Origin: JAEUJM01 sp041918615
Lineage (GTDB): Bacteria; Actinomycetota; Acidimicrobiia; Acidimicrobiales; DATDAH01
Direction: 5' to 3'
Length of the DNA: 64,000 nucleotides
Assembly (NCBI GenBank): GCA_041918615.1
Contig: JAYRVH010000056.1
Coordinates: 62,001 to 126,000 of the forward strand
The position numbers and the translations under genes are program-made. Shown piece by piece: positions 34,459 to 43,095 of the stretch. Position 1 is the stretch's first letter. Each line of letters begins with the position of its first letter. The notes under the pieces were generated by a model. It did no database searches. It had not been told where the DNA came from and worked only from the letters and a program-made list of their open reading frames with translations.

Positions 34459-34479
34459 ATGCGAGAGCGCAACGCGTGA
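34459..34479 (+). CDS. Six-residue upstream ORF, probably leaderless
   Basis: ATG 34459 follows TAGCGT (34445-34450) by 8 nt, opens MRERNA and stops at TGA 34477-34479, overlapping the GTG of the transporter gene as GTGA. The same arrangement is seen at 27797. A ribosome starting on the leaderless message would terminate on the true start. Confidence 0.35.
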   Translation: MRERNA

Positions 34480-35696
34480 GCAGCCACGAGGCGCCCGACG
34501 CGCTCGGACCACGCGACGACGACCGGATGCCCCGATGGGTACCACGGGCGATCCTGCTGTTCTTCCTCGGCGTGGTCGGCCTCGCCACCTCGGTCTGGCT
34601 CATCGTGAAGCTGCGCGATCTGCTGATCATGTTGCTGGTCGCCCTGTTCGTCTCCTTTGCCCTCGAGCCCGCGGTCAACTGGCTCCAGGCCCGTGGATGG
34701 CGCCGTGGCGCCGGAACCGCGGCCGTCTTCGCCGTGTTGTTCATCGCCGTTGCGCTGTTCGTGTACGCCATGGGCTCCCTGCTGGTCGACCAGGTGCAGA
34801 ACCTGGTCGACCAGGCCCCGACCTACATCACCGATGCCGAGCGGTGGATCAACGACACGTTCAACGCCGACCTGAATGCAGACGACCTGGTGAACCAGTT
34901 CCAGTCGGGCGGTGCCGCCAACGACGTGGCCACCGGCCTGGCCGGCAACGTGTTGAGCGTCGGGGCGACCGCGATCGGGGTGCTGTTCCGTGCGCTCACG
35001 ATCCTGCTGTTCACCTTCTACCTCGTGGCGGACGGGCCGCGACTCCGACGGTCGATCTGCTCCACCTTGCGCCCGGATCGCCAGCGTGAGGTGCTGCGGG
35101 TGTGGGAGATCGCCGTGGACAAGACCGGCGGTTACATCTACTCGCGAGGCCTCCTCGCGTTCCTGTCGGCCGTCTTCCACTACTTCGCCTTCCTGATCAT
35201 CGGCGTGCCCTTCCCCCTGCCCCTGGCGATCTGGGTCGGTGTCCTCTCGCAGTTCGTCCCGGTGGTCGGCACCTACCTCGCCGGCGCCCTGCCGATCCTG
35301 ATCGCCCTGATCGACAAGCCCATCGAGGCGCTGTGGGTCCTCATCGCCATCTTCGTGTACCAACAGATCGAGAACTACCTCCTTGCGCCACCCATCACGG
35401 CGCACACCATGGACATCCATCCCGCCGTGGCGTTCGGCGCCGTGATCGCGGGCGCGAGCATCCTCGGTCCGGTGGGTGCCCTTCTCGCGCTGCCGGCCGG
35501 CGCCACGTTGCAGGCGTTCGTCTCGACCTACGTCAACCGCCACGACGTCGTCGAGACCCACCTCACCAACACGCCCCGTGAACGCCGGTCGATCACCACG
35601 TTCCTCTCGACCGTGCGCCACACGAGACGCGACGAGCCACGCGAGACGTCCGTCGACCCCCGAGATCCGCCGGGACCCTCGCCTTCCACCGCCTGA
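34476..35696 (+). CDS. AI-2E family transporter (PerM/YdiK-like membrane protein)
   Basis: The 406-residue protein has about seven or eight hydrophobic segments: two near 20-60, one near 75-95, then four to five from 160 to 345, with a soluble loop between. Family pieces are ISRGLLAFLSAVF-like (here YIYSRGLLAFLSAVFHY), FVPVVGTYLAGALPILIAL and QQIENYLLAPPITAHTM. Members export quorum signals or Na+/H+, so transport of AI-2 should not be assumed. A longer frame starts at GTG 34449, but TAGCGT at 34445-34450 would place the transcript start after it. The tail is basic and disordered. Confidence 0.85.
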   Translation: MSSHEAPDALGPRDDDRMPRWVPRAILLFFLGVVGLATSVWLIVKLRDLLIMLLVALFVSFALEPAVNWLQARGWRRGAGTAAVFAVLFIAVALFVYAMGSLLVDQVQNLVDQAPTYITDAERWINDTFNADLNADDLVNQFQSGGAANDVATGLAGNVLSVGATAIGVLFRALTILLFTFYLVADGPRLRRSICSTLRPDRQREVLRVWEIAVDKTGGYIYSRGLLAFLSAVFHYFAFLIIGVPFPLPLAIWVGVLSQFVPVVGTYLAGALPILIALIDKPIEALWVLIAIFVYQQIENYLLAPPITAHTMDIHPAVAFGAVIAGASILGPVGALLALPAGATLQAFVSTYVNRHDVVETHLTNTPRERRSITTFLSTVRHTRRDEPRETSVDPRDPPGPSPSTA

Positions 35697-35717
35697 AGCC
35701 GTCCGATCCCGCAGGTC

Positions 35718-35768
35718 TTCATAATGTTTCATGTATTTCATTGACATTCATTTCATCCCATGTAGAGT
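35718..35768 (+). promoter_or_regulatory. Sigma70-type promoter with phased TTCAT repeats
   Basis: A perfect -35 TTGACA (35741-35746), a 16-nt spacer and TAGAGT (35763-35768) form the best vegetative promoter in the window, in an AT-rich island. Five TTCAT copies start at 35718, 35728, 35737, 35747 and 35752, spaced 10, 9, 10 and 5 bp, running through the -35 element. The approximately helical phase suggests a cooperatively bound regulator. The ATG at 35775 lies 6 nt after the -10. Confidence 0.65.
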
Positions 35769-35774
35769 AGACGC

Positions 35775-36140
35775 ATGCGAACGAGGGGCCGGAGCCGACT
35801 GAGCCGCCGGTTCCGTTGGGTGCGCCATCACCTCCTCCTCCTGGCTGACACCCCTGCCCCCGTCGCATACCGCTCCGGGGCGGGTGCCCGACCGCCGGCA
35901 CCCGCCCCGGAGCCAACCTCGCCCCGCCGGGTTGCCGGTGCGACCGCCGCCACCACGGTCGCTCCGGCACCACCCAGCGAGCGCCGAGCGCGATGGCCAC
36001 GGCACATCGGTGTCGCCGTCGTGCTCGTGGTCATGGCCGTCATGGGGCCACGTCCGTCCGCCGTGCGCCCCGACCACACCCCGGCGGCGGGGCCCGCCCC
36101 GGCCACCGGCACCATCGCCCCCAGCACCGACGGGCGCTGA
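35775..36140 (+). CDS. Basic, proline-rich single-span membrane protein
   Basis: The 121-residue product begins MRTRGRSRLSRRFRW, is strongly basic at the N-terminus, then Pro/Ala-rich, with one hydrophobic helix near residues 77-93 (HIGVAVVLVVMAVMG). No family is recognised. The main support is the near-consensus leaderless promoter directly upstream. Frames on the opposite strand here look like shadows. It ends 40 bases before the flippase-like gene and may be co-transcribed with it. Confidence 0.5.
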   Translation: MRTRGRSRLSRRFRWVRHHLLLLADTPAPVAYRSGAGARPPAPAPEPTSPRRVAGATAATTVAPAPPSERRARWPRHIGVAVVLVVMAVMGPRPSAVRPDHTPAAGPAPATGTIAPSTDGR

Positions 36141-36180
36141 CGACAAGGGCGGGTCTGCGGACCCCGCCGGAACTATCGTC

Positions 36181-37329
36181 GTGGGCGTGCCCGCCGTCGA
36201 CGGCGGTGCAGAGGCGGGGTCACCCGACGAGCACTCCATCGTCCCGACCCGCCAACGCGCCGTAGCCAAGCCACAACCGACACCCTCCACCCGGTGGTCC
36301 GTCTGGCGGGCCCTCTTCCTGGTCGTCAGCCTCCTCACGCTCTACGGGCTGTTCCCGCGGATCGCCGACGTTCTCTCGACCGCCCCCGAGCTCCGCCAGA
36401 TCAGCGTCGAGTGGTTCGCGGTCATGGCCGTGCTGATGGCAGGCAGCTTCGTCTGCTCCTGGGCCCTGATCCGGTGCGCGCTCCCCCAGGTGAGCTGGTT
36501 CGTGGCGGGCACGGCCCAGCTGGTGTCGAACGCAGTCACCAAGGTGATCCCCGCGGGCGCCGCCATGGACGGCGCCGTTCTCTATCGCATGCTGTCGGTG
36601 ACGGGCGTCGACAAGGGCACGGCCGGTTCGACCCTGGCCGCCACCTCGTTGATCTCCACCGGCACGCTCTGCGCCCTTCCGGTCGTCGCCCTGATGCTCG
36701 CCTTCTTCGGTGCGCCCATACCGCGAGGCCTCCTGCTCGTGGCCTGGGGCGGCGGCATCCTCTTCCTCCTGCTCTTCGGCATCGGCTTCGTGCTCGTCAC
36801 CACCGACCAGCCGCTGCTCACGGTGGGTCGGTGGGTCGAACGAGCCAGTCGCTGGGTCGCCGCCAAACGACACTGGGATTCCCACCCCCGCGCCGAGACC
36901 TTCCTCGACCAACGCGACCGGGTGATCGCGGCCCTCGGCCCTCGGTGGAAGCAGGCCCTGGCCGCGTCCGTCGGCAACTGGACCCTCGACTACCTCGCCC
37001 TGGTCGCCGCGCTGCGCGCCGTCGGCGCCAGCCCACGGCTGTCGGCCGTGCTCCTCGCCTACGGCGCCGCCGCGGTGCTCACGATGATCCCTCTCACTCC
37101 CGGTGGCCTCGGTTTCGTCGAGGGCGGGCTCGTCGCGTGCCTCACCCTTGCCGGCGTCCAGGTGGACGAGGCACTGCTCGCCACGCTGGCGTTCCGGCTG
37201 TTCTCCTACTGGCTGCCACTCCCTGCCGGCCTGATCGGCTACCTCGCCTTCCGGCGGCGCTACGGGCCCCTCGGCCAGATCCCCATCGAGCCCGACAGCC
37301 CGAGTCCCCTCGCCCCCGCCACCCCCTGA
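36181..37329 (+). CDS. YbhN/UPF0104-family membrane protein (lysylphosphatidylglycerol synthase TM-like)
   Basis: The 382-residue protein has about eight hydrophobic segments and the family pieces QLVSNAVTKVIPAGAAMDGAV and LTPGGLGFVEGGLVACLTLAGV. This is the flippase-like integral domain of MprF/YbhN proteins without the soluble aminoacyl-transferase domain, so lipid or glycolipid translocation is the likely role. The start is uncertain: GTG at 36181 is chosen, and a second GTG is two codons later. A further-upstream frame exists but overlaps the preceding gene. Confidence 0.85.
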   Translation: MGVPAVDGGAEAGSPDEHSIVPTRQRAVAKPQPTPSTRWSVWRALFLVVSLLTLYGLFPRIADVLSTAPELRQISVEWFAVMAVLMAGSFVCSWALIRCALPQVSWFVAGTAQLVSNAVTKVIPAGAAMDGAVLYRMLSVTGVDKGTAGSTLAATSLISTGTLCALPVVALMLAFFGAPIPRGLLLVAWGGGILFLLLFGIGFVLVTTDQPLLTVGRWVERASRWVAAKRHWDSHPRAETFLDQRDRVIAALGPRWKQALAASVGNWTLDYLALVAALRAVGASPRLSAVLLAYGAAAVLTMIPLTPGGLGFVEGGLVACLTLAGVQVDEALLATLAFRLFSYWLPLPAGLIGYLAFRRRYGPLGQIPIEPDSPSPLAPATP

Positions 37330-37358
37330 GCGGGCTTGGTCGGGGCTTGGTCGGGCTC

Positions 37359-38336
37359 CTACGACAGGTACCTGCCGCAGATGGGCCAGGGTTGGGCGCC
37401 TCGGGACGAGTACAGCGCCCGTGCTCGGGCATCCTGCTCCCACGCCGGAGCGTCCGACGGGAGGCCCGTTCCGCCAACCGACCGCCAGGTCTGCAGATCG
37501 AACTGGTAGGCCCCGTAGAACCCGTTGCCCGAGTTGACGGCGTAGTTCCCACCCGACTCGCAACGACGCAGGTTCGCCCACTTGTCGCCACCCAGAGCAG
37601 CCGCATCCCGGGCTGCTCTGGCCGCCGCCTCTGCCTGGCGCACCCCGAGCAGGGTGATCTCGGCCAGGGCGACCGCCCGCTCGGCGTGCGGGATCTCTTC
37701 ACGCGCCTCCTCGAGGCGCTGATCGAGGCGGTCGAGGCGGTCGACCGTTCGGTTGACCTCGTCGCTCGTCCCGTTCCGGAGGCCCTGGAACTCTCTCGCC
37801 ACGGTCCGGGTCTCGAGCGACTGTTGGGCAAGCATGGTCTGGCGCCACAGGATGTCTCCGGCCTTCTTCACGTTCACCAGGAATTGCAGGTCGGGCTCTG
37901 AGCCTCCGCTGATGTACGCGGCCACCGAGAGCTGACGGGCCTGGCGGCGCTTCGAACGGAGTTGCTCGGTGAGCGCCAGTTGGTCCGCCTGGAGATCACC
38001 GAGTTGGGAGGTGGCCTCGGTGATGGCGGCCTGGGCCGCGCGGGCACGCGCGTGCGTGTCCGCCAGCTGCTGCTTCGCGACGTCGACCGCCGCCTCGGCC
38101 TCCGCCACGCTGAGCGCCTGGGCCGGTCGCGCCGTCCACCCCAGGACCACGGCCAGGAACACCACCGCGGCGCCGGCGACCGCGCACGGGTGCCCGAACC
38201 ACGACAGGCCCGGGCGGCGGCTTCGGGTGGGAACGCCCGAGCGCGAGGGCTGACGGTGATCGATCGGAGTGAGGCCCGAGGATGTGGGAACGGACCCCGG
38301 CCCACGCGGATCGTCGAACAACGCCGCTGACCGCAC
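37359..38336 (-). CDS. Secreted coiled-coil protein with Rpf-type transglycosylase domain
   Basis: The 325-residue protein has a membrane segment/signal near residues 50-72, a long coiled coil (about 75-240, rich in Ala, Gln and Leu heptads), and a C-terminal resuscitation-promoting-factor domain (about 250-325). The domain shows DKWANLRRCESGGNYAVNSG, with the catalytic Glu in CESGG, then GFYGAYQFDLQTWRSVGG and the closing WPICGRYL. Rpf enzymes cut peptidoglycan and help dormant cells resume growth. The GTG start is 6 nt after TAGCTT (38343-38348), a leaderless arrangement. Confidence 0.9.
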   Translation of the reverse strand: MRSAALFDDPRGPGSVPTSSGLTPIDHRQPSRSGVPTRSRRPGLSWFGHPCAVAGAAVVFLAVVLGWTARPAQALSVAEAEAAVDVAKQQLADTHARARAAQAAITEATSQLGDLQADQLALTEQLRSKRRQARQLSVAAYISGGSEPDLQFLVNVKKAGDILWRQTMLAQQSLETRTVAREFQGLRNGTSDEVNRTVDRLDRLDQRLEEAREEIPHAERAVALAEITLLGVRQAEAAARAARDAAALGGDKWANLRRCESGGNYAVNSGNGFYGAYQFDLQTWRSVGGTGLPSDAPAWEQDARARALYSSRGAQPWPICGRYLS

Positions 38337-38459
38337 CGCAACAAGCTAGCGGGCGGCCACGATCGAGTCACTGCGGCCCACGGTGCACAGCGAGGCGGAG
38401 CAGCCGGCTGACAGCAACCGTCGAAGCGCCCCGGTACCGTGGAACATCTGAGGGATCGG

Positions 38460-38516
38460 GAACGTCGCTCTCGTCCGCGACGTTCGGTCTCGAAGACAGG
38501 CACGCTCGGTCTTCGA
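38460..38516 (+). promoter_or_regulatory. Two perfect hairpins upstream of the ergothioneine leader ORF
   Basis: Hairpin 1 pairs GAACGTCGC (38460-38468) with GCGACGTTC (38477-38485) around an 8-nt loop. Hairpin 2 pairs TCGAAGAC (38490-38497) with GTCTTCGA (38509-38516) around an 11-nt loop. Both lie just before the ribosome-binding site and short His-rich ORF at 38544, in the leader of egtA. They could be riboregulatory structures or a protein operator; no known riboswitch class is recognised. Confidence 0.5.
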
Positions 38517-38543
38517 TCGTCCGCCAGAGCTCGGGAGGCAACG

Positions 38544-38630
38544 ATGACCCACCTCATCCATCTGCGGCACCTGGCCCTGGGCGCGGTGCGCGACCCGCAC
38601 TGGGTTGGCGCCACCACTGGCCACCGTTAG
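38544..38630 (+). CDS. 28-residue histidine-rich leader peptide before egtA
   Basis: ATG 38544 follows a strong site (GGGAGG, 38533-38538) by 5 nt and opens a 28-codon frame ending TAG. The peptide starts MTHLIHLRHL, and five of 28 residues are His (3, 6, 9, 18 and 27). The stop is 16 nt before the egtA ATG, whose own ribosome site is weak. Histidine is the substrate of EgtD in ergothioneine synthesis, so a translation-based leader sensing histidine supply is plausible. It lacks cysteine, unlike known actinobacterial sulfur leaders. Function is inference. Confidence 0.6.
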   Translation: MTHLIHLRHLALGAVRDPHWVGATTGHR

Positions 38631-38646
38631 GTCTCGGCCCACCCCC

Positions 38647-39924
38647 ATGCCAGCAGGTCAACGTGAACTGGGCGCCGACGAGGTCCGAGGCATTGCCGAG
38701 CAGTGCTTCGTCGCACCGGACGCAACGACCGGCGAGAAGATCGGCCTCGAGTTCGAGTGGCTCACCATCTCGGCACGACAGCCCGACGACCGCCTCGGCC
38801 TGGCCGAGCTGACCGCAGCGGCTGCCGCCGGCGGAGACCTGCCCCGCGGCGGTACCGTCACCTTCGAGCCCGGGGGGCAGCTCGAGCTCAACACGGCCCC
38901 GGCCGTCGGCCTCGACGAGGCCTGCGAGGCCGCCCACGCCGATGCTCGCGAGCTCAGCCGCCGCATGGAGCGCGTCGGGGTCGCGCTGGTGCCGATCGGC
39001 CTCGATGCCTTCCGCCCACCGACGCGCGTGCTCACCACCGGTCGATACGACGCCATGGAGGCAGCCTTCGACGCGAAGGGGCCCCATGGTCGGCGCATGA
39101 TGTGCAACACCGCGGCCCTGCAGGTGAACGTCGACCTGGGGCCCGACGACCCGTGCGCCCGCTGGCGCCTGGCGCACGCCATCGGCCCGACCCTGGTGGC
39201 CTGCTTCGCCAACTCACCCTTCGGCGCGGAGGACGGCGTCGGGCGGCCCAGCGGTTGGGTCGCCAATCGGCTCGCCACGTGGTGGGGCATCGACGCCACC
39301 CGGACCGCCGCCCCTGCCCTGACCAAGGATCCCGCCGACACCTGGCTCCGATACGCCCTTGCCGCCAACGTGCTGCTGATACGGGGCGAACAGGGCGCCA
39401 CCGCGCTCCGGCACCCCGTGTCGTTCGGGCAGTGGATGACCGAGGGACTCGCACAGGGTTGGCCAACGGGTGACGACTTCGCGTACCACCTCACCACGCT
39501 GTTCCCACCGGTGCGGCCGCGCGGCTGGCTCGAGCTGCGCATGCTCGACGCGGTCGATGCGGCCACGTGGCCCGTCGCCGTCGCCGTCGCCGTGATCGTG
39601 GCCCTGCTCACGGACCGGGAGACGTCGGTCGAAGCCGAGCGGGTCACCGCGCCGACCGCCGCCCACTGGACGCAGGCCGCCCGCGTCGGGCTCCACGACC
39701 CCGATCTCGCGCGGTCCGCCGACGGCTGCTTCGCGGCCACCATCGAAGCCCTCCCCCGACTGGGCGCATCGTCAGGGCTCCGCGACTCGGTGGCCGACTA
39801 TGCCGACCGATACGTGGCGCGGCGGCGGTGCCCCGCCGACGATCGCCTCGACGAGTGGAGGGTGAGGGGTCTGCTGATCCCTGAGGGCAACCAGATCGAC
39901 GAGGAGCCGGCATGGGCGGGGTGA
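38647..39924 (+). CDS. egtA: Glutamate-cysteine ligase EgtA
   Basis: The 425-residue enzyme makes gamma-glutamylcysteine from Glu, Cys and ATP, the sulfur donor for ergothioneine. Family pieces are GLEFEWLTI near 33 (GCS2-type active-site start), TFEPGGQLELNT near 74, RMMCNTAALQVNVD near 149 and RGWLELRMLDA near 296. The ATG at 38647 sits 16 nt after the stop of a small His-rich ORF. It is the first gene of egtABCD. egtB starts inside its 3' end. Confidence 0.94.
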   Translation: MPAGQRELGADEVRGIAEQCFVAPDATTGEKIGLEFEWLTISARQPDDRLGLAELTAAAAAGGDLPRGGTVTFEPGGQLELNTAPAVGLDEACEAAHADARELSRRMERVGVALVPIGLDAFRPPTRVLTTGRYDAMEAAFDAKGPHGRRMMCNTAALQVNVDLGPDDPCARWRLAHAIGPTLVACFANSPFGAEDGVGRPSGWVANRLATWWGIDATRTAAPALTKDPADTWLRYALAANVLLIRGEQGATALRHPVSFGQWMTEGLAQGWPTGDDFAYHLTTLFPPVRPRGWLELRMLDAVDAATWPVAVAVAVIVALLTDRETSVEAERVTAPTAAHWTQAARVGLHDPDLARSADGCFAATIEALPRLGASSGLRDSVADYADRYVARRRCPADDRLDEWRVRGLLIPEGNQIDEEPAWAG

Positions 39925-41246
39925 GCCCGATGACCGGCGGGTCGCCCGACACGGATCGCGAGCGCATCGCCTGGGCCCTCGGCCGGGCCCGGCACCGCAC
40001 ACTCGGCCTGGTCGACGCGCTCTCCGAAGCAGACCAGTGCCGCCAGCAGAGCCCACTCATGTCACCCCTCGTGTGGGACCTCGCCCATGTCGGCAACTAC
40101 GAGGAGATCTGGCTGCAGCGGGCACTCGGCGGTCCACCGCCCCTCCACCCCGAGTACGACGACCTCTACGACGCGTTCCGCCATCCTCGAGCCGAGCGGC
40201 CCTCGTTGCCCCTCCTCGGGCCGACAGACGCAAGGGAGTACATCGCGGGGGTGCGACAACGCGCCCTCGACGTGCTCGGCTCGGTGAGCTTCGACGGTGG
40301 CGAGCGGCTGCTGGACGGCGGCTTCGTGTACGGCATGGTGATCCAGCACGAGCAACAGCACGCCGAGACCATGCTCGCCACACGACAGCTGATGGGCGAC
40401 CGGGCCACCCTGCCCGTCGGCACGTCACCGGCTCCCGCCGGCCCCGGTGCCGTGCTTCCCGAGGAGGTCTCGATCGCAGGTGGGCACATCCTCATCGGCA
40501 CCGACCTCGACCCCTGGGCGTACGACAACGAACGGCCCGCCCACACCGTCGACGTGGCGCCGTTCCGTATCGACACGGCGCCCGTGACCAACGCCCGCTA
40601 CCTCGAGTTCATCGAGGCCGGCGGCTACGACGAGCCCGGCTGGTGGTCTCCGGAGGGCTGGGCCTGGTGTCGAGAGGCCGGGCTCGTGGCTCCCCAGTTC
40701 TGGGAACGCGCCGTCGACGGCACGTGGTCCGTGCTGCGGTTCGGCCGCCGTCTCCCCGTGGCAGCCGACGAGCCCGTCCAGCACGTGTGCTGGTACGAGG
40801 CCGCCGCGTACGCCCGGTGGGCCGGCAAGCGACTCCCCACCGAAGCCGAGTGGGAATGCGCCGCTGCCTGGGACCCGGTCGAGGGGGCCGGCCGTCCCTA
40901 CCCCTGGGGCGCCGCCGAGCCGACGGCCGGCCGCGCCAACCTGGGCCAGCGCCACGCCGGCCCCGCCACGGTCGGCTCCTACCCGGAGGGTGCCAGTCCT
41001 GCTGGTTGCCACCAGATGATCGGCGATGTCTGGGAATGGACCGCCTCGGACTTCCGGCCCTACCCCGGCTTCGAGCCCTTCCCCTACCGCGAGTACTCCG
41101 ACGTGTTCTGGGGCCACCACTACAAGGTGCTCCGAGGCGGGTCGTGGGCCACCGACGCGGTGGCGGCCCGCACCACCTTCCGCAACTGGGACTTCCCGAT
41201 CCGGCGCCAGATCTTCGCCGGCTTCCGCTGCGCCACAGACGGCTGA
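39912..41246 (+). CDS. egtB: Ergothioneine sulfoxide synthase EgtB
   Basis: The 444-residue non-haem iron enzyme couples gamma-glutamylcysteine (or cysteine) to hercynine with O2. The N-terminal DinB-like domain supplies iron ligands: WDLAHVGNYEEIWL near 55 and the HX3HXE motif in QHEQQHAETML near 142. The C-terminal formylglycine-generating-enzyme-like domain has RIDTAPVTNARYLEFI, RLPTEAEWECAAAW, GDVWEWTASDFRPYPGF and a closing LRGGSWATD. The first ATG overlaps egtA by 13 bases; an ATG at 39930 would avoid the overlap. Confidence 0.95.
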   Translation: MGGVSPMTGGSPDTDRERIAWALGRARHRTLGLVDALSEADQCRQQSPLMSPLVWDLAHVGNYEEIWLQRALGGPPPLHPEYDDLYDAFRHPRAERPSLPLLGPTDAREYIAGVRQRALDVLGSVSFDGGERLLDGGFVYGMVIQHEQQHAETMLATRQLMGDRATLPVGTSPAPAGPGAVLPEEVSIAGGHILIGTDLDPWAYDNERPAHTVDVAPFRIDTAPVTNARYLEFIEAGGYDEPGWWSPEGWAWCREAGLVAPQFWERAVDGTWSVLRFGRRLPVAADEPVQHVCWYEAAAYARWAGKRLPTEAEWECAAAWDPVEGAGRPYPWGAAEPTAGRANLGQRHAGPATVGSYPEGASPAGCHQMIGDVWEWTASDFRPYPGFEPFPYREYSDVFWGHHYKVLRGGSWATDAVAARTTFRNWDFPIRRQIFAGFRCATDG

Positions 41247-41258
41247 CCGACGCCTGCC

Positions 41259-42020
41259 ATGTGTCGACTCGCCGCCTACCTGGGACCGCCGATCACCCTC
41301 GAGGCACTTCTCGTCGAGCCTGACCATGGGCTCGCCCACCAGGCCTGGGCGCCCGACCGCCAGGCCAGCGGCACCGTGAACGCGGACGGCTTCGGCGTGG
41401 GGTGGTACGACCTCGACCGGCGCCCCGAGCCGGGGGTCCACCGCACCACCAAGCCGATGTGGGCCGATCGCTCGTTCGACAGCTTCGCCGGGGTGGTGGC
41501 CACGACCGCGGCCTTGGCGGTGGCGCGCGGAGCGACCGCGCCCGCCCCTACCGAGGAGAGCGGGACGCCTCCCTTCACCAACGGCCCCTGGCTGTTCGGC
41601 CACAACGGCGCCGTCGAAGGATTTCGTACCGGCGCGGGTGCCCGCCTCCGTCGCCTGCTGACGGTCGAGCAGGAGTCGGCCATCCTGGGCGCGGCCGACA
41701 GTGAGGTGCTGTTCCACCTGGCGCTGGCGCGGCTCGTCGATGGTGCCCAACCGGCCGAGTCGCTCACCGGCGTCGTGGCCGACGTCGAAGCGGTGTCCAC
41801 CGGTCGCCTCAACCTGGTGCTCACCGACGGGGTCCGGCTGGCGGCCACTCGCGTGGGCGACTCGCTCTGGGTGCTCGTCGATCGGCATGCCGGGAGCACC
41901 CTCGTGGCATCCGAGCCCTTCGACGATCGACCCGGCTGGACCGAGGTGCCGGACCGGTCGACTGTCACGGCCATCGCCGGGCACGCCGACATCTCGCCCC
42001 TCGCGTCAAGCCCCGCGTGA
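41259..42020 (+). CDS. egtC: Gamma-glutamyl hercynylcysteine sulfoxide hydrolase EgtC
   Basis: The 253-residue class II glutamine-amidotransferase-type enzyme starts MCRLAAYLG, with Cys2 as the N-terminal nucleophile after Met removal. NADGFGVGWYD near 47, PWLFGHNGAVEGF near 108 and DSEVLFHLALARLV near 147 complete the fold. It removes the glutamyl group from the ergothioneine intermediate. It lies 12 bases after egtB and is followed by egtD. Confidence 0.94.
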   Translation: MCRLAAYLGPPITLEALLVEPDHGLAHQAWAPDRQASGTVNADGFGVGWYDLDRRPEPGVHRTTKPMWADRSFDSFAGVVATTAALAVARGATAPAPTEESGTPPFTNGPWLFGHNGAVEGFRTGAGARLRRLLTVEQESAILGAADSEVLFHLALARLVDGAQPAESLTGVVADVEAVSTGRLNLVLTDGVRLAATRVGDSLWVLVDRHAGSTLVASEPFDDRPGWTEVPDRSTVTAIAGHADISPLASSPA

Positions 42021-42045
42021 CATCGAGCCAAGGAGGCCCCATCCC

Positions 42046-43080
42046 ATGCCAGCGCGGCTCACACCCCGCCCCGTACAGGTGGAGGTCCACCTCCGACCCG
42101 ACGAGCTCGACGCTGCACTCCGTGCCGACGTGCGTGGCGGGCTGACGGCCGATCCCAAGGAGCTCCCTCCCAAGTGGTTCTACGACCATCGCGGATCCGA
42201 GCTGTTCGACGAGATCACCCGACTCGACGAGTACTACCCGACCCGACGAGAGCGCGAGATCATCGCACGGGAGGCCGCCGCCATCGCCGCCTTCGGCGCC
42301 GACACCCTCATCGAGCTGGGCTCGGGCTCGTCGGAGAAGACCAGGCTCCTGCTCGACGCGATGGTGGCCGCCGGGCGCCTGCGGCGGTACGTGCCCTTCG
42401 ACGTGAGCGAGACCTTCCTGCGCCAGTCGGCCCTCGTCCTGGCCGAGCAGTACCCGACCCTCGACGTCCATGCCGTCGTGGGCGACTTCGAGCGGCACCT
42501 GTCCGCGCTGCCGGCCGGCGGGAGGCGCCTGGTCGCCTTCCTCGGCGGCACCATCGGCAACCTCGGCCCCGACAAGCGCAAGGGGTTCCTCGCCGACCTG
42601 ACGGCGTCGCTCGCGCCCGGTGACGGGCTCCTCCTCGGAACCGACCTGGTGAAGGACCCCGATCGCCTCGTGCGTGCCTACGACGATGCTTCGGGCGTGA
42701 CCGCGGCCTTCAACAAGAACGTCCTGACCGTGATCAACCGCCAATTGGACGCGGACTTCGACACCGACTCGTTCGCCCACGTCGCCTGTTGGGACCCCGA
42801 TGCCGAGTGGATCGAGATGCGACTGCGCTCACTGGTCGACCAGCAGGTGGCGGTCGGCGACCTCGACCTCGGTGTCCGCTTCGTCGCCGGTGAGGAGATG
42901 CGCACCGAGATCAGTGCGAAGTTCCGTCGCGAGGGAGTTGCCCGAGAGCTTGCGGCGGTCGGGCTCCGGCTCGCCCACTGGTGGACGGACGCCGCCGGCG
43001 ACTTCGCCCTCAGCCTCAGCATCTGCGCCCCTGCCTCGTCGCCCAGCGGCGCGGCCCCGCCGTCGACGGCGGGTCGGTGA
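42046..43080 (+). CDS. egtD: L-histidine N-alpha-methyltransferase EgtD
   Basis: The 344-residue SAM-dependent enzyme trimethylates histidine to hercynine, the first committed step. Family pieces are PKWFYDHRGSELFDEITRLDEYYPTR near 42 (split here for reading: PKWFYDHRGSELF then ITRLDEYYPTR), IELGSGSSEKTRLLLDA near 86 (SAM loop), FLGGTIGNL near 166 and AAFNKNVLTVINRQL near 220. The ATG at 42046 has a strong site (AAGGAGG, 42030-42036); the frame is open much further upstream over egtC. Confidence 0.94.
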   Translation: MPARLTPRPVQVEVHLRPDELDAALRADVRGGLTADPKELPPKWFYDHRGSELFDEITRLDEYYPTRREREIIAREAAAIAAFGADTLIELGSGSSEKTRLLLDAMVAAGRLRRYVPFDVSETFLRQSALVLAEQYPTLDVHAVVGDFERHLSALPAGGRRLVAFLGGTIGNLGPDKRKGFLADLTASLAPGDGLLLGTDLVKDPDRLVRAYDDASGVTAAFNKNVLTVINRQLDADFDTDSFAHVACWDPDAEWIEMRLRSLVDQQVAVGDLDLGVRFVAGEEMRTEISAKFRREGVARELAAVGLRLAHWWTDAAGDFALSLSICAPASSPSGAAPPSTAGR

Positions 43081-43095
43081 CACGGCTCCACGACC

